Both the position numbers and the translations under genes were made by a program. Under the pieces are notes generated by a model, which did not search any database, had not been told where the DNA came from, and saw nothing but the letters and a program-made list of their open reading frames with translations. From Holophagales bacterium UBA5704 (lineage in GTDB: Bacteria; Acidobacteriota; Thermoanaerobaculia; Multivoradales; UBA5704), in contig DIHE01000010.1 in the NCBI GenBank assembly GCA_002420005.1, positions 26,060-54,426 of the forward strand: a DNA stretch of 28,367 nucleotides, written 5' to 3'. Of the stretch, positions 1 to 7,112 are shown piece after piece (positions within the stretch are counted from its first letter, which is position 1; each line of letters starts with the position of its first letter).

Positions 1-22
1 CGGGGGAGGGTCGGGGAGGGGG
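1..22. repeat. Partial GC-rich palindromic repeat at the window edge
   Basis: These 22 bases are identical to positions 2258-2279, one half of the palindromic repeat in the 3' end of argG. The copy is cut by the window edge and ends 1 bp before the argC stop codon, so this repeat has settled at two gene ends in the same operon. The full element probably continues left of the window. Confidence 0.75.
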
Positions 23-23
23 T

Positions 24-1103
24 TCACACCCAGCCGATCCCGCCCTGCATCAATCCCGTCGTCTCGTCGAAACCGAGCAGGCGGTTCATCCATTGCACAC
101 CGCCCCCGGCCGCGCCCTTGACCAGGTTGTCCAGGGTCGAGAACACGGCGAGATGGTCGCCCTCCACCGCGGCACCGAGGTGGCAGCGGTTGGTGCCCAC
201 GATGTCCTGGAGCCGCGGCGGCTCGGCGAAGACGCGGACGAACGGCGAGCCCGCGTAGGCGTCCTGCAACGCGGCGCGCACGTCGGCGGCCGTCACCGGT
301 TGGACGAGGCGCGCCTGGATCGTGGCGTAGATCCCGCGCGCATGCGGCCCCGACTGGGGGATGAAATGGATCTCCGCCTCCACCCCGGACGCCGCCGCGG
401 CCAGCGCCTTCATCTCCGGCGCGTGGCGGTGTTGGAGCGGATTGTAAGCGTAGAGGTTGCTCCGCCGCGCCGGATGATGGGTCCCCGCGGAGAGCGACCG
501 GCCCGCGCCGGTGCTCCCGGTGGTCGCCACCACCGAGACCCGGGGCTCGATGAGACCGCTCCGGAGCAGCGGCACCACCGCCAGCAGCACGGACGTGGTG
601 AAGCATCCCGGATGGGCCACATGCCCCCGCGGCGTCTCCGCCCGGTGCTCCGGCACCGCACAAGTGAACGCGGCCAGCCGCTCCGGCGCGCCGTGCGCAT
701 GCCCATAGACCTTTTGATACGCCTCCGCCGACGCGAACCGGAAATCGGCCGACAGGTCCACCGCAGACGGCACCACCCCGGCACCCTCCGCCTCGGCGAG
801 CACCGCATCCAGCAGACCCGCCGCCGCTCCGTGGGGCGCCGCGCAGAAGATCGCCGCCTTCTCGCCGGACCAGCCCGCGAAGAGCGCCCGCAGATCCTCC
901 CGGCCGGTCATCCGGAGATCCGGAAAGCAGCCGGAGAGATGCGGAAACACGGCCTCCACCGGCTCTCCCGCCTGGCTCTCCGAGATCACCGCCGCCGGCC
1001 GGATCGCGCCATGGCCGGCGAGCAGGCGGAGCACCTCCCCGGCCACGTAGCCCGAGCCGCCGAGGATCACCCCCGGCACCGGAGCGCTCACCGGAGCGGT
1101 CAC
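24..1103 (-). CDS. argC: N-acetyl-gamma-glutamyl-phosphate reductase
   Basis: Reduces N-acetylglutamyl phosphate to N-acetylglutamate semialdehyde with NADPH, the third step of arginine synthesis; cytosolic. The 359-residue protein opens with a Rossmann glycine loop (GGSGYVAGE, about residues 15-23) and carries the active-site cysteine in HPGCFTT (Cys167), followed by the TTGSTGAGRS stretch typical of the family. Length is normal. The start is a GTG whose first bases overlap the stop of the upstream gene (4 bp, GTGA), with GGAGGG just upstream. It is the last arg gene visible; the operon may continue left. The lysine-pathway homologue LysY is similar, but argG and argR next door favour ArgC. 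Confidence 0.95.
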   Translation of the reverse strand: MTAPVSAPVPGVILGGSGYVAGEVLRLLAGHGAIRPAAVISESQAGEPVEAVFPHLSGCFPDLRMTGREDLRALFAGWSGEKAAIFCAAPHGAAAGLLDAVLAEAEGAGVVPSAVDLSADFRFASAEAYQKVYGHAHGAPERLAAFTCAVPEHRAETPRGHVAHPGCFTTSVLLAVVPLLRSGLIEPRVSVVATTGSTGAGRSLSAGTHHPARRSNLYAYNPLQHRHAPEMKALAAAASGVEAEIHFIPQSGPHARGIYATIQARLVQPVTAADVRAALQDAYAGSPFVRVFAEPPRLQDIVGTNRCHLGAAVEGDHLAVFSTLDNLVKGAAGGGVQWMNRLLGFDETTGLMQGGIGWV

Positions 1104-2155
1104 CGCCGTCCCTCCACCAGCTTCGCCTTGACCGCCGCCGCGAGCCGCGCGCCGTCCGTCCGCGCATTGATCGCCGGCACGCCGAGCTGCTCTTCGATGA
1201 TCCGCGTTCCCGCCAGGTTGTCCGTCGCCGGGCCGGTCACCGCCACCGGCTCGATGCCGAACCGCTCGCGGAGCATGCGCACGCCGCCCCAGGCCGCCAC
1301 CGGATCGTTGGCCGCCAGAACCACCGCGGAGAACGCGGCGCGGATGCCCGGGTCCTCCAGGATCGAAGCGACCCCATAGGCCCCGAGCAGCCCGTCGCCC
1401 AGCTCGGCCACGATGGCATCCGGCTTGTCCGCGGCGAGCCGGGAGAGCAGCGTCCGCGTCACCGCCGCCGCATTGACCTCCGTCGTGGTGACGATCCCGA
1501 GGTCGGTGAAGATCGCGGTCTTCCGCGCGCCCGCATCCTCCAGCGCGAGCACGTCGCGCCGCAGGGACACCCCGGTGGCCTTGAAGCCGTCCACCGTCCA
1601 GCCGGAGTGGCTGAACTCGCGCACCAGCGACACCGCCGCCGCGGTCTTGCCGCAGTTCATGCACGAGCCCACGAGCGCCGCCACCGGCACCCCCTGGGCG
1701 TCGAGAGGCGCCGCGAGATCGAGCGTCTCCGCCCCGATGCGCGCCGCCACGCCGATGCGCTCCCCGAGATACGGGAAATGGAGCACCGCGCCCAGCACCT
1801 CGCACTCGAACGGCAACCCCAGATCCGGGCTGCCGCCGTCGAAGATCCCGAGCACCCCGCCCATGTTGAGCAGGTGGATCGTGTCCCCCGGCGCCAGCTT
1901 CTCCGGCAGATGCCCGGCATACCCGAACAGCGCCTGGCGGTGCCCGAGCGCCCCCGCGATCACATCGCCCCGCTTGACCTGCGCCATCCGCCCCGCCGGC
2001 AGCTCGAGCTGGTTGTACGTCGACTTGTCATTGCGCACCCGCACCGCCACCACGACCCCCTCCTCACAGGGGATCTCGGAGCTCACCCGCACCTCGCTCT
2101 TCAACCCGCAAGCCCGCGTCACCGAAGCGATCTTGTCGAGAACGATGGTTTTCAT
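1100..2155 (-). CDS. P-loop protein of unknown function inside the arginine operon
   Basis: I do not recognise a named family. The 351-residue protein has an N-terminal part of about 155 residues, rich in short beta-like segments, and then a P-loop (GSCMNCGKT, residues 163-171) opening an NTPase-like half; an acidic hydrophobic strand (PDAIVAELGDG, about residue 230) could be Walker B. The fold recalls MobB, BioD or DUF1611-type P-loop proteins, but that is resemblance only. It overlaps argG upstream and argC downstream by 4 bp each, so it is translated with them and probably serves arginine synthesis or its control. Its GGGGAGGGGG ribosome binding site lies within the palindromic repeat at 2158-2199. 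ATG start at 2155. Confidence 0.8.
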   Translation of the reverse strand: MKTIVLDKIASVTRACGLKSEVRVSSEIPCEEGVVVAVRVRNDKSTYNQLELPAGRMAQVKRGDVIAGALGHRQALFGYAGHLPEKLAPGDTIHLLNMGGVLGIFDGGSPDLGLPFECEVLGAVLHFPYLGERIGVAARIGAETLDLAAPLDAQGVPVAALVGSCMNCGKTAAAVSLVREFSHSGWTVDGFKATGVSLRRDVLALEDAGARKTAIFTDLGIVTTTEVNAAAVTRTLLSRLAADKPDAIVAELGDGLLGAYGVASILEDPGIRAAFSAVVLAANDPVAAWGGVRMLRERFGIEPVAVTGPATDNLAGTRIIEEQLGVPAINARTDGARLAAAVKAKLVEGRR

Positions 2156-3474
2156 AGCCCCCTCCCCTGGCCCCTCCCCCGCAAAGCGGGAGAGGGGGAA
2201 TCCGTACCCAGCATTTGTGGTAACCCCGGGTGGGCGGTGGCGCCCTCTCCCGCTCCGCGGGGGAGGGTCGGGGAGGGGGCCTCTCCGGCCCGTGCATGCA
2301 GCATCCCGGGCAACGCCACCATCCGCGAGAACCCCCGCGCATCGGCCGCCGTCCACTCCCCGGCCGCTTCGCCATACACCCCGCGCGAGGCCGCCATCAG
2401 CGAGTACGGCGACGACACGCCTTCCACGAACACCTGCCCGGGGCGCAACAGCAGCCGCACCTCGCCCGTCGCCCGCTCCTGCGAACGCAGCAGCAGCGCC
2501 TCGATGTCGCGGCACACCGGATCGAGATGCTGGCCCTCGTGGACCAGATCGCCATACGTCGCCGCCACTCCCTCCTTCACCCGGATCTGGCGGCCGGTGA
2601 GCGTCAGCTTTTCCAGCTCGCGGTGGGCGACGATCAGCACCTCGGCGGCCGGCGCCTCGAAGGCCACCCGTCCCTTGATGCCAAGGATCGTCTCGCCCAG
2701 ATGAATGCCGCGGCCGATCCCATACGGCGCCGCGATCGCCTCCAGCCGCTCGATGAGCGCGACCGGCCCGAGCGCCTCGCCGTCGATCGACACCGGAATC
2801 CCCTGCGCGAAGCCGACCGTATGCCGGGCCGGCGGCAGCGGGTCGTCGAACGCACCGCGGCTGAGCACCCAGGCCTCCTCCGGCAGCGACTCGACCGAGC
2901 CCAGCGTCTCCTTGCCGCCGATCGTCGCGCCCCACAGCCCGCGGTTCACCGAATAGGCGGCGCCGAAGGGGGGAATCGGCAGCCCCCGCTCGGTCAGGAA
3001 CGCCACCTGCTCCGGGCGAGGCCGCGGCTGATCGCGCACCGGCGCCACGATCTCCAGGCCGGGATCGAGGGTGCGGAGAGCCACCTCGAACCGCACCTGG
3101 TCATTGCCCGCCGCGGTGCAGCCATGCGCCACCGTCCGCGTCCCGAGGCGTGCCGCGGCGCGGGCCACCTCCTGCGCCTGGATCACCCGCTCGGCGCCGA
3201 CGCACAGCGGATACACCTGGCCGCGGCGGACATTGCCGAGGATCAGAAACCGCAGCACCTTCTCGAAGAAGGCGTCGCGGCCATCCACCAGCACATGCTC
3301 CACCGCCCCGAGAGCCCGGGCGCGTTCCTCCAGATCGCGGGCGGCGGCGGCATCGATCCCGCCGGTGTCCACCGTCACCGTGACCACCGGCCGGCCGAGC
3401 GACTCGGCGAGCCAGGGAATACAGAAAGAGGTGTCGAGCCCGCCGGAAAAGGCGAGCACAATCGCGTTGTTCAT
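2152..3474 (-). CDS. argG: Argininosuccinate synthase with repeat-encoded C-terminal tail
   Basis: Joins citrulline and aspartate with ATP to make argininosuccinate. The N-terminus shows the PP-loop AFSGGLDTS (residues 8-16), then the TVDTGGID strand, and TVAHGCTAAGNDQVRFE in the middle, all typical of ArgG. The family is usually about 400 residues; this frame is 440. Residues from about 398 onward (EAPSPTLPRGAGEG and the rest) come entirely from two inverted copies of a palindromic repeat plus the spacer, so the tail is acquired and probably disordered. Start ATG at 3474 with GAGAGG about 9 bp upstream. It begins just after argR and overlaps the next gene by 4 bp. Confidence 0.95.
   Translation of the reverse strand: MNNAIVLAFSGGLDTSFCIPWLAESLGRPVVTVTVDTGGIDAAAARDLEERARALGAVEHVLVDGRDAFFEKVLRFLILGNVRRGQVYPLCVGAERVIQAQEVARAAARLGTRTVAHGCTAAGNDQVRFEVALRTLDPGLEIVAPVRDQPRPRPEQVAFLTERGLPIPPFGAAYSVNRGLWGATIGGKETLGSVESLPEEAWVLSRGAFDDPLPPARHTVGFAQGIPVSIDGEALGPVALIERLEAIAAPYGIGRGIHLGETILGIKGRVAFEAPAAEVLIVAHRELEKLTLTGRQIRVKEGVAATYGDLVHEGQHLDPVCRDIEALLLRSQERATGEVRLLLRPGQVFVEGVSSPYSLMAASRGVYGEAAGEWTAADARGFSRMVALPGMLHARAGEAPSPTLPRGAGEGATAHPGLPQMLGTDSPSPALRGRGQGRGL
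2158..2199. repeat. GC-rich palindromic repeat, copy A
   Basis: A hairpin-forming element: a C-rich arm, the small loop CAAAG, a G-rich arm and a flanking C-run. It is the inverted counterpart of the copy at 2243-2281, with about 43 bp between them. It lies inside the argG reading frame and contains the Shine-Dalgarno of the next gene. Elements of this appearance are scattered through many GC-rich genomes. Confidence 0.7.
2243..2281. repeat. GC-rich palindromic repeat, copy B
   Basis: Inverted copy of the element at 2158-2199, with loop TCC instead of AAA. Part of it (2258-2279) is identical to bases 1-22. It encodes the first part of the foreign tail of ArgG. The two inverted copies could pair into a long hairpin in the mRNA between argG and the next gene. 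Confidence 0.7.
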
Positions 3475-3480
3475 GGGCCT

Positions 3481-3954
3481 TTACCTCTCGGGGAGAAGCT
3501 GTTTGAGGCGTTCGGCGACCCGTCGCTGCTCGGCGGCGCCGGACGTGGCAAGAAAGATCGTGTCGTCGCCCGCGATGGTCCCCACCACCTCGCCCCACTG
3601 CACCGCCTCGACGGCCACGGCAAGGCTCTGCGCCCCACCCGGCTGCGTGAGGAGCACCAGCAGATGCGGACCCGCGCTGCGGACCTCCTGAAGGAACAGA
3701 GACGCCCGGTGCGCCAGATCCTGCTGCACCGTCTGCACGTCCGCCGGGGAATCGGAAGGAAGCGCATAGTACCGCCCCTGCCGATACACCCCCAGATCGC
3801 GCAGATCCCGGCTGACACTCGACTGCGTCGCAGCCAGACCCCGCGCCTGCAGCAGCTCGACCAGCTCGCCCTGGCTGGCGACCTGCACACCCTCCCGCAG
3901 GAGCTGCAAGATCAGCTCCTGGCGGTGCAACCGGGTTTCGGACTCAGCGGGCAT
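3481..3954 (-). CDS. argR: Arginine repressor
   Basis: Arginine-responsive DNA-binding repressor/activator, hexameric in the family. The 157-residue protein has the N-terminal winged helix with the recognition segment SSVSRDLRDLGV (about residues 45-56) and the C-terminal arginine-binding domain with GTIAGDDTIFLA, whose acidic pair contacts arginine. I chose ATG 3954 over an upstream in-frame start at 3999 because GGAGAG precedes it and the resulting length is normal. It is the first gene of the arg operon, 6 bp before argG, so it probably controls its own operon. I could not find a convincing ARG box upstream. Confidence 0.93.
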   Translation of the reverse strand: MPAESETRLHRQELILQLLREGVQVASQGELVELLQARGLAATQSSVSRDLRDLGVYRQGRYYALPSDSPADVQTVQQDLAHRASLFLQEVRSAGPHLLVLLTQPGGAQSLAVAVEAVQWGEVVGTIAGDDTIFLATSGAAEQRRVAERLKQLLPER

Positions 3955-4329
3955 GGACGGGTCTCTCTCCTCGGGCCGGGGGATGGGGGCCGGCCGCAAT
4001 GCGCATAGCGTCTCATTGAAGTGGGTAGGTAGTCAAGGGGTGGGGTGAGCCTACCGGGTAAGCGCGCGCTTCATCTACGATCTACGGCCAGGTGTTGCGC
4101 TCGGGCTTTGCGGGGTGTAGCATTGCAACGATGCACCAGAGTATCGTTGTCGATTCCGTAGCAGAGGGCAAAGATTGGCCAACTTCCCCTACCCTTTGTG
4201 TCGGTTTACGCGCAGGCGCCGCTCCCGTCACTCGACCGCGTTGCCAGAATTATTAGGCTTGTACCGCTATGTTCTATGACCCGATCTTTCATCAGATAAG
4301 TCGCGATGCTTTCACGGAGAGCCTATATT
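3955..4329. other. Divergent intergenic region between argR and the TIR gene
   Basis: About 375 bp without a gene. It should hold the promoter of the arg operon (minus) and of the TIR gene cluster (plus). On the minus strand a TTGACT lies at 4036-4031, but no -10 sits at a good distance; on the plus strand several TA-rich hexamers lie between 4240 and 4300 without a clear pair. Base composition shifts from GC-rich to clearly more AT-rich across this stretch, marking the left edge of the island. No integrase, tRNA or repeat is visible here. Confidence 0.5.
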
Positions 4330-6159
4330 ATGGCACCCCTGACTCTTTTCTTTAGCTACTCGCACCAGGATGCCAATTTCAAGTCCTCGCTTGAAGTTCA
4401 TCTGCGAGCGCTAGAGCGCCAAGGGCTACTCTCTACGTGGTCGGATTGTAAAATTCGTGCGGGTAACGAGCTGGATCGCGAAATACAGAAGCAGCTCGAA
4501 TTGTCTGATGTATTCCTCTTGCTGATCAGCTCAGACTACATTGGGTCCGAGTATTGTTGGGGCGTCGAATTCGAGCGAGCCATGGAGCGCCACAGAATTG
4601 GCTCGGCTATAGTTATTCCCATTATAGTTCGACCCTGCGCCTGGAAGCAGACTTCCCTGGGGCAACTTATGGCGCTGCCGAAAGATGGCCACCCAGTCAC
4701 GTCTTGGGAGTCTCAAGATGAAGCCTGGTCATCAGTCGTTGAAGGTCTCAGGCGCGCTTGCTCTGATCAACTCAATCGCCAATCACCCGGCATCCTTGCA
4801 AGGAAGGAACTGCCGGCTCCTGTCTCCGCAGTGCAGGGCACGCGGTCAGAAGTACTGGGAATCGGAAGAGACAACGAGGATGGTGCATTGCGTTTCCTCA
4901 GAAACGCGATGCTTTCACACGGAAGGTACCTTCGTGAAAAGATAGGCGAGCCTGTCTTCTTCTTGACGCTACATCCCTCGCGGTTGGAGCCAATGTACTG
5001 TGGCCTTCCCACTTCACCAAGCGAGAAAGCCGCCGGTCGGATTCGGCACAAAAGCCGAATCCTGCTCGAGACTTTTTGCAATAGTCGCTCCTCGGAACCC
5101 TGGGAAATCCTCGACAAGGTCGCGAGGGAATTTCTTCCCGATATTAAAGCTTCTGCGCGCGAAATAATGGACGGAGCAATTGCCATTCTCTTATCTGATA
5201 CGGGACTACGCATGGGCTATGAAAATCAAACATCGACGCAGCCCTCTGCGTTTCTTTCCGATCATAGGATATCCAGGACTCCTGGTTGGTTTCAGGATGC
5301 GCTCGACCTTGCTGGTACATCCCGCTTTTCCGAGGCCGCCTTTGATGCGCGCCGGAAACAGCGCGACGAAGAAGGATTTTGCGACTTTATTACCCATCCT
5401 TCCGATCCAGATCGAATTCTTGGCCTTCGAGTTCGTAACTACGTACGGCGCAGTGGATTGCTACGTGACCGTTTTCTCATTCTTCTTGCGGAGTATCTAC
5501 TTTTTAGAACACAGTGTGTCCTTGCCGATAATCGCGAAGCTGGCAGGGATGTCGCCCCCTCTGGATTAAATCACTTTTTCCTCCCGCTGAAATCAAATGG
5601 ACAATGGCGTACCGCGGCCTGTTGGCTATCAACTGGCGAGGGAGCATCAGGCAACGATGGCATCAGAAGAAGGAGACCCGGTCCATCGGCCGATACTCAG
5701 GAGAGCATGAATGCCCGATGTGCGCAAACACATCTGGAGGGATTCACGACTACTCTTATGGCGGAGCTTCGCGGCGGAGGCGCTGATGAGAAGGCACTTT
5801 ATCGCGCGCTGTGCGTGCTGTGGTGGGGGCATGCATTTTGGTTCTTCCGCGAAGGAAGGGCGGTGCTGCAGGTTGAGACCAGCGAGCGAGAGGGGAAGCA
5901 TTTCTACGTCCGCGATCCGCAGGGTGTTCCGCCGCCGCAGGGCTCTTTTTTTCGTGTTCAGCGAGAAGATGATGGTTTTGCGACTCTGACCATAGATCTG
6001 AGAGCCCTTCCGGGCGATCACTCTCGGAGAGCAGCTACTGCTCTTTCCGTTGATGTTGCGGTAGTTTCCGTCCGCCTCTTTGAGCTTGATGACGCAGACG
6101 AGCATGAAGTCTCAGAGCAGCTTGCCGAGAGGATTATCCGAGCAATCGAAGAGAAATAG
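4330..6159 (+). CDS. TIR-domain protein, probable defence effector
   Basis: Residues 1-135 form a bacterial TIR domain: TLFFSYSHQD at the start, LLSTWSDCKIRAG in the middle, VFLLLISSDYIGSEYC, then the putative catalytic glutamate in WGVEFERAME (Glu80), and IPIIVRPCAW. Bacterial TIR domains of this type usually hydrolyse or cyclise NAD+, often as the abortive effector of antiphage systems. The remaining 470 residues match nothing I know; no P-loop or membrane segment is evident, so this part may sense or regulate. Start: an ATG at 4306 is possible, but GGAGAG at 4316-4321 sits 8 bp before ATG 4330, giving 609 residues. The gene is less GC-rich than its surroundings. The next gene follows after 14 bp. 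Confidence 0.88.
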   Translation: MAPLTLFFSYSHQDANFKSSLEVHLRALERQGLLSTWSDCKIRAGNELDREIQKQLELSDVFLLLISSDYIGSEYCWGVEFERAMERHRIGSAIVIPIIVRPCAWKQTSLGQLMALPKDGHPVTSWESQDEAWSSVVEGLRRACSDQLNRQSPGILARKELPAPVSAVQGTRSEVLGIGRDNEDGALRFLRNAMLSHGRYLREKIGEPVFFLTLHPSRLEPMYCGLPTSPSEKAAGRIRHKSRILLETFCNSRSSEPWEILDKVAREFLPDIKASAREIMDGAIAILLSDTGLRMGYENQTSTQPSAFLSDHRISRTPGWFQDALDLAGTSRFSEAAFDARRKQRDEEGFCDFITHPSDPDRILGLRVRNYVRRSGLLRDRFLILLAEYLLFRTQCVLADNREAGRDVAPSGLNHFFLPLKSNGQWRTAACWLSTGEGASGNDGIRRRRPGPSADTQESMNARCAQTHLEGFTTTLMAELRGGGADEKALYRALCVLWWGHAFWFFREGRAVLQVETSEREGKHFYVRDPQGVPPPQGSFFRVQREDDGFATLTIDLRALPGDHSRRAATALSVDVAVVSVRLFELDDADEHEVSEQLAERIIRAIEEK

Positions 6160-6173
6160 ACCTGGGGACTTCA

Positions 6174-7112
6174 ATGGCGAAGAGCAACCAGTCACAGGGC
6201 CTAGTAGTGCGGAGAGAATATCATTTCGGGGATGAAGGCGATCTCTTGAATATTCTGTGCTTATTGGTCCAAAACTGGAATGTTCCGGCGCTTATCGTAG
6301 CTGGTCACTACTTTCTCCTCTGCGACTCGGAAAACTCACGCCTGGTCGCTGTGCTTTCGTCGGCGGGAGCCGACACCTCTTTGAGCCAAGCGGAGAAGGA
6401 TCTATTAGCTAAGGTCGGAGATTTCCCTGTTCGGTCACTGAAGGCGGGGCTCCACTTGCTCAAAGCCTTTCCGGGCCGAGGCTGGCGCATTGCAGTGGCA
6501 GTCGATGACCACCAGTTCCAGAGAGTGCAGTGCGATGCTCCTTCCGGCATTGCGGCTGGAGAGCTTCGGAAGGCGTACTATAGCCGGCAGATGGATCTGC
6601 CTTGCGAGTTAGAAGAGGCGATTATTTCTGAAGGTCTCAAGGTCGACGATGTCATCGCTCTCAACTCAAGTCGGCATCGCAGCAGCGAGAGTGTCCTTCC
6701 GGGTAAAACATATTTTTTCTCAGAGGCCGTTCATAAAAACCGCTTTACGGACAAAAGAAGGTCGTGGCTTCTGCAACGGCCCGGATTTTCTGGCCCGACG
6801 GCATTCTTCGAGGAAGGCCTTTTGTATTTCAGACCGCTGGGCACGGCAGAGAGGCTCTGCTTGATAGGCAAAGACGGACGCGCCTATTGCTCAGGTGCAA
6901 TGGTAGAGTTTCTTTTTGATCTTTCCGCGCGCGGCGCTGAGGCTATTATCATGTTTATTCCGGGCGGCTGCAGGGATGATGTTGACTTGGCGGTTGAGGC
7001 ATTTATGTCCCTGCAGATGGGGGTAAGGGAGATCCTTGCAGTCTGGCAGACCGGCGTGGACGCGGCAGGTGATGCAGTCTTGGGCGCAGTGACTCACTAT
7101 GCCATCGCATAA
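6174..7112 (+). CDS. Protein of unknown function between TIR protein and desulfurase
   Basis: I do not recognise this 312-residue protein. It has no signal peptide, membrane segment, P-loop or HTH that I can see. It contains seven cysteines (29, 50, 120, 144, 229, 239, 266), none arranged as CxxC. Hydrophobic strands alternate with helices, as in a globular cytosolic enzyme or scaffold. Start ATG 6174 is preceded by GGGGACT. It begins 14 bp after the TIR gene and its last 14 bp overlap the desulfurase gene, so all three are very probably one transcript. A partner or sulfur-acceptor role would be a guess from position alone. Confidence 0.75.
   Translation: MAKSNQSQGLVVRREYHFGDEGDLLNILCLLVQNWNVPALIVAGHYFLLCDSENSRLVAVLSSAGADTSLSQAEKDLLAKVGDFPVRSLKAGLHLLKAFPGRGWRIAVAVDDHQFQRVQCDAPSGIAAGELRKAYYSRQMDLPCELEEAIISEGLKVDDVIALNSSRHRSSESVLPGKTYFFSEAVHKNRFTDKRRSWLLQRPGFSGPTAFFEEGLLYFRPLGTAERLCLIGKDGRAYCSGAMVEFLFDLSARGAEAIIMFIPGGCRDDVDLAVEAFMSLQMGVREILAVWQTGVDAAGDAVLGAVTHYAIA

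Noticed and set aside
3999..4006. ATGCGCAT palindrome upstream of argR as an ARG box
   Set aside because: It lacks the TGAAT/ATTCA half-sites of ArgR operators; an 8-bp palindrome in GC-rich DNA is weak evidence.
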